Source: Chloroflexota bacterium (GTDB lineage Bacteria; Chloroflexota; Anaerolineae; Promineifilales; Promineifilaceae). Taken from it: a DNA stretch of 64,000 nt. Below, piece after piece: positions 1 to 8,395 of this stretch. The position numbers and the translations under genes are program-made. The stretch is taken from contig JACTMP010000022.1 of assembly GCA_014584575.1 (NCBI GenBank), positions 62,001 to 126,000 on the forward strand. Direction: 5' to 3'. The notes under the pieces are model-generated. The model was not told the origin of the DNA, did no database searches, and saw only the letters and a list, made by a program, of their open reading frames with translations. How positions within the stretch are numbered: the first letter of the stretch is position 1; each line of letters begins with the position of its first letter.

Positions 1-240
1 GCAAAACATGATCGGGTGACGGCCGTTGATCCCCAAACTGGCAACGTTGCGCGTCTTTACCACCCTCTCCAACAGCAATGGACAGACCATTTTCGTTGGG
101 ATGAAAATGGGGTCATGGTTCTGGGCTTGACGCCGACCGGACGGGCGACCATTGCAGCTCTTAAACTAAATCGGCTACAACTGCTTGAGTCACGCCGATA
201 TTGGGCGTCTGTTGGTTGGCATCCCCCGACCGACAATTGA
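1..240 (+). CDS. HNH endonuclease, C-terminal fragment (5' end outside window)
   Basis: Frame 1 is open from the first base and ends at the TGA at 238-240, so this is the 3' end of a gene that starts upstream. The readable tail (DPQTGNVARLYHPL, HFRWDENG, GLTPTGRATIAALKLN, GWHPP) matches the C-terminal region after the catalytic HNH core in a common family of short HNH endonucleases: Asp-Pro-x-Thr-Gly, then Leu-x-x-P, HFRW and GLTPxGRAT. The HNH catalytic residues themselves lie outside the window, so activity cannot be judged. An internal GTG at 16 could be mistaken for a start but sits in mid-domain. Family assignment is fairly secure; physiological role (defence, mobile or housekeeping nuclease) is unknown. 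Confidence 0.7.
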   Translation, partial: AKHDRVTAVDPQTGNVARLYHPLQQQWTDHFRWDENGVMVLGLTPTGRATIAALKLNRLQLLESRRYWASVGWHPPTDN

Positions 241-261
241 TTAACCTGATGATCTATTTCC

Positions 262-318
262 AACGCAGAGACGTAGAGGCGCGGAGAGGTTTTCTCTGCG
301 TCTCTTCGCCTCCGCGTT
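262..318. repeat. Intergenic imperfect palindrome (AACGCAGAG family)
   Basis: AACGCAGAGACGTAGAGGCG at the left is mirrored by a CTCTGCGTCTCTTCGCCTCC...GCGTT arm at the right, giving an imperfect hairpin about 57 bases long in the leader of the M16 protease gene. It has no U-tract on the plus strand, so it is not an obvious terminator. It is one member of the large set of short palindromes filling the gaps of this window. Confidence 0.6.
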
Positions 319-345
319 AAATATCCCACTACACGAGGTAATGTA

Positions 346-3255
346 ATGAATCTGCATGGGTTTGAGTTAATTCAGGAAACACATATTGACGAGTTGAACA
401 GCAAGGCGACGTTGTACCGGCATGTGAAGACGGGGGCGGAACTGTTGTCGGTGGAGAACGATGACGAGAACAAGGCGTTTGGCATCACCTTCCGCACGCC
501 GCCGGAAGATTCCACCGGGCTGCCGCACATCATGGAGCATTCGGTGTTGGGCGGCTCGCGCAAGTACCCGGTGAAGGAGCCGTTTATTGAACTGGCGAAG
601 GGGTCGTTTAAGACCTTTTTGAATGCCTTTACGGCCGCCGACTTCACCACCTATCCCGTGGCCACCACGAACAACAAAGAGTTGTATAACCTGGTGGATG
701 TGTACCTGGATGCGGTTTTTCATCCGCTGATCACGCCCCACCATCTGGAGCAGGAAGGGTGGCATTATGAATTGAACAGCCCGGACGAGCCGCTCATTTA
801 CAAGGGCATTGTTTTTAACGAGATGAAGGGGGCGTATTCGTCGCCGGAGGGGGTGCTGTATAAGGCGGTGAAGGAGGAGTTGTTCCCGGATAATGTGTAC
901 CGGCATGATTCCGGCGGCGACCCGACGGTGATGCCCAATCTGACCTATGAGCAGTTCCGCAGCTTCCACGAGACCTATTACCATCCGTCCAATGCCCGCA
1001 TCTTTTTCTATGGCGATGATGACCCGGAGAAGCGGCTGGCGCTGCTGGATGAATATCTGAGCGGCTTTGAGGCGGCCAAAGTGGACTCGGCCATCCCTTT
1101 GCATAAGCCATTTGTGGAGCCGAAACGGGTGACACGGCCGTATGCCGTCACCGCCGATGGCGAACAAAAAGCGTATGTCAGCCTCAACTGGGTGCTGCCG
1201 GAAATCCTCGACCCGGCGCTGCAAATGGCGCTGAGTGTGATGTCCTATGCGGTGGTCAGCACGCCCGCCTCGCCGCTGCGTAAGGCGTTGATGGATTCTG
1301 GATTGGGGTCGGACACGATTGGCGGCGGCATTTCCGGGGCGCTGCGCCAGGCCACCTTTTCCACCGGACTGAAAGGGGTGGAACTGGCGAATGTGGACAA
1401 AGTGGAGCCGCTGGTGTTGCAGACACTCGAACGATTGGCCGCCGAGGGCATTGACCCGGAGATGATTGAGGCGGCGATTAACACCATCGAATTTAGCCTG
1501 CGCGAGAATAATACCGGCTCCTTCCCGCGGGGCCTGTCGTTGATGATCCGGGCGCTGCGGAATTGGGTGTATGATTTTGACCCGGTGGAGCCGTTGCAAT
1601 ATGAAGCGCCGTTGACGGCCGTCAAAACTCAACTCGCCGCCAACCCCGCCTATTTGCAAGAACTAATCCGCACCTACCTGCTGGCCAACAACCATCGCGT
1701 GACGCTGGTGTTGCAGCCAGACCCGGCATTGCAGGCGCGGATGGACGCGGAGGAGAAGGCGAAGCTCACGGCCGTGCAATCCCGCCTCAACGAACGCCAG
1801 ATTGAGGACATCATCGCCACCACGCAGCAGCTAAAGGCGTTGCAAGAAAAGCCGGACGATCCCGCCGCTCTCGCCGCCATCCCCCGACTGACGCTGGCCG
1901 ACCTGGACAGGGAAAACAAACCCATCCCCTTTGCCCGCGAGACGATAAACGGGGCAGAGGTGATCACCCATGACCTGTTTACCAACGGTATTGTCTACCT
2001 GGAGATGGGGCTGAATTTGCACACGCTGCCCCAGGAATTACTGCCGTTGGTGGGGTTGTACGGCCGTGCCCTCACCGAAGTGGGTACGGAAACCGAGGAT
2101 TATGTGAAGTTGCAGCAGCGCATTGGCCGCAAAACGGGTGGTCTACATGCCTCGCGTCACATCGCCGCCAAACGAGGCGCAAGCGAAGCCGCCGCCTGGC
2201 TCTTCCTGCGCGGCAAGGCAACCATGGCCCAGGCTGACGACCTGCTCGACATTGCCCGCGACGTGCTGCTGACGGTGAAGCTGGACAACCGCGACCGGCT
2301 GCGGCAGATGGTGTATGAATCCATCGCCCGGCTGGAGGCGGGGCTGATTCCTGGTGGGCATGGGGTGGCGGACGGCCGTCTCCGGGCCACGTTCAACGAG
2401 AGCGATTGGGTCTCCGAACAGACCAGCGGTATCGCCTACCTCTTTGCCCTGCGCCAGTTGGCGGCCGATATGGAAAACGATTGGCCCGGCGTGTTAGGCC
2501 GATTGGAGCAGGTGCGGCAGACGCTCATCAGCCGCCGCAATCTCATCGTTAATATCACTCTGGACGCGGCCAATTGGGCGCAGTTTCAGCCGCGATTGGC
2601 CGGGTTTATCGCCAGCCTGCCCGATGTGCCGGTGGCGGTGCAAAAGTGGAATTGGCGGAGTGATGCCGCGCCGGAAGGGTTGACCATCCCGGCGCAGGTG
2701 AATTATGTGGCCCAGGGGGCCAATTTGTACGATTTGGGCTACAAGCTGCATGGCTCGATTGCCGTGATTAACAATTACCTGCGCACGACGTATCTGTGGG
2801 AAAAGATTCGGGTGCAGGGTGGGGCGTATGGCGGCATGGTTAGCTTCAGCCACAATACCGGCGTCTACAGCTTCCTGTCGTATCGTGACCCGAACCTGCT
2901 GGGGACGCTGGCGAATTATGCCGGTGTGCCCGCCTTTTTGCGCCAGCCCCTGCACAACGATGAACTGACCAAAAGCATCATCGGCGCAATTAGCAGCATG
3001 GATGCCTATGAACTGCCGGACGCGAAGGGGTATACGTCGCTTTCGCGCTATCTGGCGAACGTGACGGACGCCTACCGGCAGCAGCTACGCGAGGAAGTGC
3101 TGTCTACGACGGCGGCCGATTTTGCCGCGTTGGGAGAAGTGTTGGCGGGGGTGCAGGAGTACGGCCGTGTGGTTGTCCTCGGTTCCGCCGAAGCGATCCA
3201 GCACGCCAACACCGAACGCGGCGGCAACTGGCTGCGGGTGACGAAGGTGAAATAA
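346..3255 (+). CDS. M16 family metallopeptidase, presequence-protease (PreP/Cym1) type
   Basis: A zinc metallopeptidase of the M16C (PreP/falcilysin) type, which degrades unfolded peptides inside a closing chamber. The inverse zinc motif HIMEH is at residues 61-65, and the third ligand is probably the Glu of FNEMKGAYS near residue 159. The 969-residue length agrees with single-chain PreP enzymes, which carry four related domains; an arginine/tyrosine-type motif (KIRVQGGAYGG) lies in the C-terminal half, where substrate-binding residues occur in the family. The ATG at 346 follows a GAGGT ribosome-binding site at 335-339. No signal peptide is visible, so a cytoplasmic peptide scavenger is likely. 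Substrate is not deducible. The gene stands alone between the hairpin at 262-318 and the convergent DUF2442 gene. Confidence 0.92.
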   Translation: MNLHGFELIQETHIDELNSKATLYRHVKTGAELLSVENDDENKAFGITFRTPPEDSTGLPHIMEHSVLGGSRKYPVKEPFIELAKGSFKTFLNAFTAADFTTYPVATTNNKELYNLVDVYLDAVFHPLITPHHLEQEGWHYELNSPDEPLIYKGIVFNEMKGAYSSPEGVLYKAVKEELFPDNVYRHDSGGDPTVMPNLTYEQFRSFHETYYHPSNARIFFYGDDDPEKRLALLDEYLSGFEAAKVDSAIPLHKPFVEPKRVTRPYAVTADGEQKAYVSLNWVLPEILDPALQMALSVMSYAVVSTPASPLRKALMDSGLGSDTIGGGISGALRQATFSTGLKGVELANVDKVEPLVLQTLERLAAEGIDPEMIEAAINTIEFSLRENNTGSFPRGLSLMIRALRNWVYDFDPVEPLQYEAPLTAVKTQLAANPAYLQELIRTYLLANNHRVTLVLQPDPALQARMDAEEKAKLTAVQSRLNERQIEDIIATTQQLKALQEKPDDPAALAAIPRLTLADLDRENKPIPFARETINGAEVITHDLFTNGIVYLEMGLNLHTLPQELLPLVGLYGRALTEVGTETEDYVKLQQRIGRKTGGLHASRHIAAKRGASEAAAWLFLRGKATMAQADDLLDIARDVLLTVKLDNRDRLRQMVYESIARLEAGLIPGGHGVADGRLRATFNESDWVSEQTSGIAYLFALRQLAADMENDWPGVLGRLEQVRQTLISRRNLIVNITLDAANWAQFQPRLAGFIASLPDVPVAVQKWNWRSDAAPEGLTIPAQVNYVAQGANLYDLGYKLHGSIAVINNYLRTTYLWEKIRVQGGAYGGMVSFSHNTGVYSFLSYRDPNLLGTLANYAGVPAFLRQPLHNDELTKSIIGAISSMDAYELPDAKGYTSLSRYLANVTDAYRQQLREEVLSTTAADFAALGEVLAGVQEYGRVVVLGSAEAIQHANTERGGNWLRVTKVK

Positions 3256-3275
3256 CAAACGCAGAGTTTGTTATT

Positions 3276-3542
3276 TCACCAGTTCTTTAACAATGTGCTG
3301 ACGGCTATGTCCTCGTCTACATCTTCCCAGTGTATGCCGATACCGCGGGCGATAAAGCGCCAGTTTTGGCGTTGTTCGTCGGTGGCATCGCGTAGGCGTG
3401 GAAACCATTCGAGGGGGGCAGAGATTTCACGGCCGTCAGACAACCGCACCACCAGGGCTTCATCTTGAAAACGGACATGGGTGGCGAGGACGGCCGTAGG
3501 GCTACCCGAAGTTGCGGGCTTAACAAATACGAAGGTGTTCAT
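3276..3542 (-). CDS. DUF2442 family protein
   Basis: A small protein with the DUF2442 signature: VRFQDEALVVRLSDGREISAPLEWFPRL followed by the NWRFI...GIGIHWEDVDEDI tail. Members are about 80-90 residues long, and many are encoded beside DUF4160 partners in toxin-antitoxin-like pairs, but no partner is seen here. The chosen ATG at 3542 gives 88 residues; an in-frame TTG at 3560 would add six. The gene runs against the M16 protease gene, their stops being only 20 bases apart, and contains two ACGGCCGT octamers, so it belongs to the resident genome rather than to the A+T-rich island that follows. Function is unknown. Confidence 0.75.
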   Translation of the reverse strand: MNTFVFVKPATSGSPTAVLATHVRFQDEALVVRLSDGREISAPLEWFPRLRDATDEQRQNWRFIARGIGIHWEDVDEDIAVSTLLKNW

Positions 3543-3606
3543 TCCATCCAGAGTATACAAACGTTTGGGGTGAACAAAAAAACAAGGATTTCTTAAGGGA
3601 CAGAAA

Positions 3607-4464
3607 ATGACACAAGTATTTGAAAAAGATAATCACAAGATATATTGGGGTGATGCACTTCAAGTTCTTTCGGCTGAAGTCCCTGACACTTCGATAGACC
3701 TTATTTTTGCCGACCCTCCTTACAATATAGGCAAGGATTTTAACGGTAAAAAGGACAAGTGGGCTTCTGATGAGGAGTACCGCGAGTGGTGCTACTGTTG
3801 GCTTGATCTATGTGTCAAGAAACTCAAACCTACGGGCAGTCTATATTTAATGGCTTCTACTCAGAATATGCCGCACCTTGACATTTTCCTGAGCAAAAAA
3901 CTGCACATCTTGTCAAGAGTAGTGTGGTTCTACGACAGTTCAGGCGTTCAGGCGAAGAGATATTTCGGTTCATTGTATGAACCAATTTTGTTTTGCGTTA
4001 AAGACAAGAATCAGTATACATTTAACGCAGATGACATCTTGGTTGAAGCCAAGACCGGGGCGAAGCGCAAACTCATTGACTATCGAAAACCTGTTCCTTC
4101 TGTGTACAACACTAAGAAGGTTCCCGGTAACGTTTGGGAAATCCCTAGGGTACGTTACCGGATGGATGAATATGAGGACCATCCAACACAAAAGCCTATA
4201 GCGTTGCTGGAACGCATTGTTTTGGCTAGTTCCAATCCCGGTGATTTAATTCTTGACCCCTTTTCAGGCACTTTCACAACATCTACTATTGCTAAAAAGT
4301 GGGGACGGCAATCTGTTGGTATAGAAATAGACGAGGAGTACGTCAAAATTGGCTTACGGCGTTTGGAGATACTTACATATTACAAGGGCGAAGAACTCAG
4401 ACGCGAACCGCGAACCTATGAAAAAATTTCCCTAACTCAGCAGCGCCTACTAGATGGTTCATAA
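3607..4464 (+). CDS. Site-specific DNA-methyltransferase (beta-class, N4-cytosine/N6-adenine)
   Basis: An amino-methyltransferase that modifies an exocyclic amino group in DNA. Motif IV, DPPYNIGKDF, lies at about residues 36-45 and the AdoMet-binding motif I, LDPFSGTFTT, at about 217-226, so the order (catalytic motif before AdoMet motif) is that of the beta class. DPPY favours N6-adenine but does not exclude N4-cytosine. The 285-residue length is normal for a type II enzyme. An AAGGGA site precedes the ATG. The next gene begins at the stop of this one, and the pair forms a likely restriction-modification unit. The gene is clearly richer in A+T than its neighbours and contains no ACGGCCGT octamer, consistent with recent horizontal gain. 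Recognition sequence is not deducible. Confidence 0.88.
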   Translation: MTQVFEKDNHKIYWGDALQVLSAEVPDTSIDLIFADPPYNIGKDFNGKKDKWASDEEYREWCYCWLDLCVKKLKPTGSLYLMASTQNMPHLDIFLSKKLHILSRVVWFYDSSGVQAKRYFGSLYEPILFCVKDKNQYTFNADDILVEAKTGAKRKLIDYRKPVPSVYNTKKVPGNVWEIPRVRYRMDEYEDHPTQKPIALLERIVLASSNPGDLILDPFSGTFTTSTIAKKWGRQSVGIEIDEEYVKIGLRRLEILTYYKGEELRREPRTYEKISLTQQRLLDGS

Positions 4465-4465
4465 G

Positions 4466-5578
4466 ATGGAACACGAATTTACAGATCAAATACAGCAAGT
4501 TCTTGCTTCGGCATTTGGCGAAGTATGGGACGACATCTACGAAAAAAGCCCCTTGCTTCAATACTTGAATATCAAGACTAAATCGGCAACTCGCGGAGCA
4601 AAAGCTCGAGGAAGTTTTGCGAACATCTACGCTGTTTACGTTTTGGTTGAGGACTATTTGAAGAATGGTTTTGACAAGCGGAAAGATTACCCAAATTATG
4701 CGGGAGCAAGATTCAGCGACTTGTTTCGGAGGCAACGAGAACTACCTTTTGGGAGCAAACTTCAAAATCATGCGCTTAACAGTCGAATGAATGAGGAATT
4801 CAAGAAGTATTTCCCACAGGTCGAATATGTCCCAATTCTTCGGGATTCGCAGACGAACCGTTACTGGATAAACGAAAACCTGCTCAAAATTATTGTAGAT
4901 GGAATGACCTATAATATCGCGCAACCAATTATCGAGATCATACACCTTTATATAGAAGCAAAACGCAGTGCATTTGAGAAGTTTATTGAGACTTGTGAAC
5001 GTCTAAAGAATGTTGCGGTGGAGGATAACTTGACAGTAGAGGAGTTCATTTCAGAATTGCTTGCTCCCAATGTTGATGCACGCATTTTCGAGATAGTGAG
5101 TTATGCTATTTTGAAGTTCTATTATCATGACCAGACAGTTTACTTTGGCTACAACCTGGAAAGCATTCAAAGAGAAAACCTGAAGCTCTATAAAACTGGG
5201 CGTACAAATGCTAACGACGGTGGCATTGACTTCGTTATGCGTCCTTTGGGCAGATTCTTCCAAGTTACGGAGACACTGGACGTAAGGAAATATTTCCTCG
5301 ATATAGACAAAATTGAGCGTTACCCGATTTCTTTCGTAATCAAATCGGAAGAAACTGTCAACGAGTTAAGGCAAAAACTTTGGGCAAGTGCGGAAAGGCA
5401 ATACTCCATCAAAGCGATAGTCGAGAAGTATATGAACTGCATCGAGGAGATAATTAATCTCACTGTTCTCCAGCAACGCTTTAAAGAAGCAACCGCTCAG
5501 GGTTACTTGCGAAACATGCTTGATGAAATCGTCCGTCAAAGCAGAGTTGAGTTCAATTATAGTGAGGCGGAAGAGTAA
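4466..5578 (+). CDS. Putative type II restriction endonuclease, partner of the methyltransferase
   Basis: Not assigned to a named family. Its place (TAAGATG junction with the methyltransferase stop) and size (about 370 residues) are typical of a type II restriction enzyme. Near residues 250-275 the segment KTGRTNANDGGIDFV...FFQVTE resembles a PD-(D/E)XK nuclease core, with the Asp of GGIDF and the Q-x-T/E of the next strand as candidate metal ligands; the usual E-x-K is not exact. The remainder is predicted mainly helical. An upstream ATG at 4454 overlaps the methyltransferase by 11 bases and is an alternative start. Like its neighbour it is A+T-rich (a line at 4561 is 43% G+C) and octamer-free. 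Nuclease identity is inferred from context and this partial motif. Confidence 0.62.
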   Translation: MEHEFTDQIQQVLASAFGEVWDDIYEKSPLLQYLNIKTKSATRGAKARGSFANIYAVYVLVEDYLKNGFDKRKDYPNYAGARFSDLFRRQRELPFGSKLQNHALNSRMNEEFKKYFPQVEYVPILRDSQTNRYWINENLLKIIVDGMTYNIAQPIIEIIHLYIEAKRSAFEKFIETCERLKNVAVEDNLTVEEFISELLAPNVDARIFEIVSYAILKFYYHDQTVYFGYNLESIQRENLKLYKTGRTNANDGGIDFVMRPLGRFFQVTETLDVRKYFLDIDKIERYPISFVIKSEETVNELRQKLWASAERQYSIKAIVEKYMNCIEEIINLTVLQQRFKEATAQGYLRNMLDEIVRQSRVEFNYSEAEE

Positions 5579-5579
5579 A

Positions 5580-5644
5580 AGCCTAACTAGGAGGTGGGGG
5601 CGGAGTGTTCAAAAGCAGAGAACAGAGTAACGCAATGTTAGGCT
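5580..5644 (+). other. attC-like inverted repeat after the restriction-modification pair
   Basis: AGCCTAAC at 5580-5587 and GTTAGGCT at 5637-5644 are perfect inverse complements, 65 bases end to end. The first contains GCCTAAC (fits RYYYAAC) and the second GTTAGGC (fits GTTRRRY), the R'' and R' boxes of integron attC recombination sites, and the span is inside the usual attC range. An inner stem TGTTC/GAACA (about 5607-5621) could form the top of the folded strand. It starts one base after the stop of the endonuclease gene, exactly where attC sits in a gene cassette. No second site was found upstream of 3607 and no integrase is present, so this is a candidate only. Confidence 0.4.
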
Positions 5645-5676
5645 GTTGCACGGAATGAAACGAAATGTAAGCCCTC

Positions 5677-5692
5677 GCTAGATTCATCTAGC
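5677..5692. repeat. Short perfect hairpin GCTAGAT/ATCTAGC
   Basis: Seven-base perfect stem with a two-base loop in the gap between the restriction-modification unit and the MaoC-like gene. No U-tract follows, so a terminator role is not supported. Confidence 0.35.
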
Positions 5693-5711
5693 CGGGTATA
5701 AAACGGCGAAT

Positions 5712-6137
5712 ATGAACAGACCGAAATTGGCACACCGTACCCCGCAGAAAATTGCCGTTGGCGAGAAGGGGCAGTTTACCCGGACGTTGACGGATGGGGA
5801 GGTGGCGTTGTTCATCGGGGCGACGTGGGATGTGAATCCGCTGCACACCGATGACAGCTTTGCCGCCCAGACCCGCTTTGGGCGGCGGATTGTGCCTGGC
5901 CTGCTCACCGCCAGCCTGCTGACGCACATTGGCGGCCTATGGAACTTTCTGGCGACGGAGATGCACTTTACCTTTTTGGGGCCGGTGTATGTGGGGGATA
6001 CGGTCACGGCCGTCGCCACCATCACCGAACTCTCCGACAAAGGCTGGGTCTGGCTGGATTGCACCATCACCAACACGGCCGGTGAAACCGTCCTGACGGC
6101 GCAGATTAAAGGGTTTCCCGGAGAGTTTGAACCGTGA
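5712..6137 (+). CDS. MaoC-like (R)-specific enoyl-CoA hydratase
   Basis: A hot-dog fold protein of the MaoC/PhaJ type, 141 residues, which would hydrate trans-2-enoyl-CoA or a related thioester. The hydratase signature DVNPLHTDDSFAAQTRFG (about residues 40-57) carries the catalytic Asp-His pair, followed by RRIVPGLLTASL. The lack of a second hot-dog domain indicates the short PhaJ form. No polyhydroxyalkanoate or beta-oxidation gene is adjacent, so the pathway is open. The TGA stop at 6135-6137 is the first TGA of a GTGATGCG palindromic repeat. The gene has one ACGGCCGT octamer and normal local composition, marking the return to resident DNA after the island. Confidence 0.85.
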   Translation: MNRPKLAHRTPQKIAVGEKGQFTRTLTDGEVALFIGATWDVNPLHTDDSFAAQTRFGRRIVPGLLTASLLTHIGGLWNFLATEMHFTFLGPVYVGDTVTAVATITELSDKGWVWLDCTITNTAGETVLTAQIKGFPGEFEP

Positions 6138-6193
6138 TGCGTGATGCGTGACCCGTGAAGGGTTGGGTCACGCATCACGTATCACGCATCACG
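6134..6193. repeat. GTGATGCG-family palindromic repeat
   Basis: Direct GTGATGCGTGATGCGTGACCC units on the left arm are mirrored by GGGTCACGCATCACGTATCA on the right. The left end supplies the stop of the MaoC-like gene; the right end lies directly before the start of the next gene. Other copies are at 34111-34169, 35498-35550 and 59223-59262. Confidence 0.8.
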
Positions 6194-6196
6194 AGT

Positions 6197-7105
6197 ATGC
6201 TCCCACACCTCCACTTCCTCCAACGCGGCTGGATTAACAGCAACACGGTGATCATCACCGGTGGCGCGGGGCCGGTGGTGGTGGATACCGGGCATCCGTC
6301 CAGTGCGGCGGAGACGGTGCGGTTGATTGGGCAGATCGTTGATTTAGCGGACATCCGGCTGATTGTGAACACACATTGCCATTGGGATCACATTGGCGGG
6401 AATAGGATATTGCGGGATGTGAGCGGGGCGCAAACGGCCGTCAGCGCCGCCACCGCCCACATCTTGAAAACCCATGATCGGCGCTTGATGTGGTTGGATT
6501 ATTTTGCCGCCGATTGTGAGCCGGTGACGGTGGACATCACCTGGCAGGATGGCGATATGGTGGAATTGGGCGCGTACCGGTTTGAGGTCATCGCCACGCC
6601 GGGCCATGCGCCGGACAGCATTGCCCTCTACCAGCCGGAAACGCGCCTGCTCATTTCGGCGGACGCACTGCATGACCGGGATTGTGGCATTTTGAACACG
6701 GCCGTACACGGCGACCACATCCTCGATGAAGCGATAGCCACAGTGGACAGACTGCAACAATACGACATCGCCCTGGCCTTGCCGGGACATGGCGGACTGA
6801 TTACCGACCCATCAGCCAGCCTGGGTGCGTTGGCGCGGCGGCTGGCGGAATTCAAAATGTACCCGGAGAAGATGGCCTTGCACTTGTTACGGCGGGTGAC
6901 GATGACGGCCGTGTTACTTTCCCAGCCCATCAGCCGTCAACAATTTGTAGCTGAGGCATTGGCACGGCCGTGGCCCCACGACTACGCCCCCCGCGCCAAC
7001 TGCCCCGACCCGGAACAACTGCTGCACCAACTGCTCGATGACTTCATTCAACGTGATTTGCTGCGTGAGCAAGACGGCTACTTGAGCAGTCTTGTGCCGC
7101 GCTGA
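6197..7105 (+). CDS. MBL-fold metallo-hydrolase
   Basis: A metallo-beta-lactamase superfamily hydrolase. The metal motif NTHCHWDHIGG (HxHxDH), the later TPGHAPDS (third His), ISADALHD (bridging Asp) and LPGHGG (last His) are all present in order, so the di-metal site should be intact. The start is taken at ATG 6197: a longer frame from 6155 would translate the palindromic repeat into a spurious N-terminus. The final 70 residues (RRLAEFKMYPEKMALHLLRR) form a helical winged-helix-like tail common in glyoxalase II-like and hydroxyacyl hydrolase members. The substrate cannot be predicted. It may be co-transcribed with the MaoC-like gene 60 bases upstream, which would fit thioester chemistry. Confidence 0.85.
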   Translation: MLPHLHFLQRGWINSNTVIITGGAGPVVVDTGHPSSAAETVRLIGQIVDLADIRLIVNTHCHWDHIGGNRILRDVSGAQTAVSAATAHILKTHDRRLMWLDYFAADCEPVTVDITWQDGDMVELGAYRFEVIATPGHAPDSIALYQPETRLLISADALHDRDCGILNTAVHGDHILDEAIATVDRLQQYDIALALPGHGGLITDPSASLGALARRLAEFKMYPEKMALHLLRRVTMTAVLLSQPISRQQFVAEALARPWPHDYAPRANCPDPEQLLHQLLDDFIQRDLLREQDGYLSSLVPR

Positions 7106-7190
7106 GTTGCCTGACAAGGTGACACGGTGAAGGGGTGACAAGGTGCGTTGGCCTGGTCAACCTCTTCATAATTCATAATCAGTAGACCGA

Positions 7191-7246
7191 AGCGGAGTTC
7201 GCATCCTCAGATGCGAACGGTGGGCATCTGAGGATGCCCACTCCTC
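7191..7246. repeat. AGCGGAGTTCGCATCC repeat, copy 1
   Basis: Two nested hairpins (GTTCGCATC..GATGCGAAC, then GGGCATC..GATGCCC) make a 56-base unit. A near-identical copy is at 10884-10941. It lies in the leader of trpD. Confidence 0.75.
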
Positions 7247-7274
7247 TCTTAGAATTCATAATTGCGGGGAAAAG

Positions 7275-8300
7275 ATGGGAATTAGAGAAGCTATCGCCAA
7301 AACGATCAACTTTCAAGAGCTGAGCCTGGCCGAGGCCGAAGCAGCCATGAACGATATTATGAATGGTGAGGCCACGCCGGCCCAGATTGGCTGTTATCTG
7401 ACCGCGTTGCGCATGAAAGGGGAAACGGTAGACGAAATTGCGGGCAGCGCCAAATCCATGCGGGCGCACGTTGTCCCGGTGCATGTACCCCTGAGCGAAG
7501 GGGATATGATGGTGGACACGGTGGGCACAGGTGGCGATGGCAAACATACCTTCAACATCTCCACCACGGCCGCGTTTGTGGTGGCGGGCGCGGGTATGAA
7601 AGTAGCCAAACACGGCAACCGCGCCGCCAGCAGCAAATCCGGCTCGGCCGATGTATTGATGGCGCTGGGTGGCAATCTGGACTTGACGCCGGAACAGGTG
7701 GCGGCCTGTGTGCAGGCAGTGGGTTTTGGCTTTCTCTACGCCATCCACCACCATCCGGCGATGCGTTTTGCCGGGCCGCCCCGCCGCGAAATCGGCCAGC
7801 GTACCATCTTTAACATCCTCGGCCCACTGACCAACCCGGCGGGCGCCGCTTACCAGTTGATTGGCGTCTTTGACCCCAACCTGACGGAGCCGATGGCGCA
7901 GGTACTCAAGGCATTGGGCAGCCAGGCGGCTTATGTGGTTCATGGGGCGGATGGGCTGGATGAACTGTCTACGGCCGGACCAAACCGGGTGAGCCGTTTG
8001 TTGAATGGGGTGGTGACGACTTATGAACTGGCCCCTGCCGATTTGGGGTTGGCGCACGGCCGTCTGGATGACTTTATCGGCGGCACACCAGAGGAAAACG
8101 CGCAGATCACCCATGACATCTTGAGCGGCAAAGACAAAGGGCCACGCCGCGATATTGTGCTGCTGAATGCGGCTGCTACCCTGAGCGTGGCCGATGATGA
8201 TCTGCCCGCCGGGCTGGCCAAAGCGGCCGAAGCCATTGATAGCGGCACGGCCGTCCGTGCTCTGGAAGCGTGGGTGCAGATGAGCAATAGCTTTGCCTAG
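7275..8300 (+). CDS. trpD: Anthranilate phosphoribosyltransferase
   Basis: Transfers the phosphoribosyl group of PRPP to anthranilate, the second step of tryptophan synthesis. The PRPP-binding GTGGD is at residues 84-88, NIST at 94-97, and the anthranilate/PRPP loop KHGNRAASSKSGSAD at 112-126; all key residues are present and the 341-residue length is standard. ATG 7275 follows a GGGG-rich site. The gene is followed not by trpC but by a repeat and a Uma2 gene, with trpC (9062) further on in the same direction. No trpE, trpG, trpF or trpBA is in the window, so the pathway genes are dispersed or continue elsewhere. Confidence 0.95.
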   Translation: MGIREAIAKTINFQELSLAEAEAAMNDIMNGEATPAQIGCYLTALRMKGETVDEIAGSAKSMRAHVVPVHVPLSEGDMMVDTVGTGGDGKHTFNISTTAAFVVAGAGMKVAKHGNRAASSKSGSADVLMALGGNLDLTPEQVAACVQAVGFGFLYAIHHHPAMRFAGPPRREIGQRTIFNILGPLTNPAGAAYQLIGVFDPNLTEPMAQVLKALGSQAAYVVHGADGLDELSTAGPNRVSRLLNGVVTTYELAPADLGLAHGRLDDFIGGTPEENAQITHDILSGKDKGPRRDIVLLNAAATLSVADDDLPAGLAKAAEAIDSGTAVRALEAWVQMSNSFA

Positions 8301-8326
8301 TTGTGTTACAATGGCGCAGCATGTTT

Positions 8327-8373
8327 GTAGTAACCGCTTTAGCGGTGTGTGAAGGCGATAAATCGCCTACTAC
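8327..8373. repeat. GTAGTAACCGCTTTAGCGG repeat, copy 1
   Basis: Outer arms GTAGTA/CTACTAC enclose two small hairpins (ACCGCTTTAGCGGT and GGCGATAAATCGCC). A second copy is at 39370-39415 with the same layout. It separates trpD from the Uma2 gene. Confidence 0.75.
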
Positions 8374-8395
8374 GAACGAGTGAGGAGTGTGACAG

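Noticed and set aside
367..1659. 430-residue minus-strand frame opposite the M16 protease gene
   Set aside because: The Arg/His-rich composition and lack of motifs are typical of an antisense shadow; the plus-strand frame has complete catalytic motifs.
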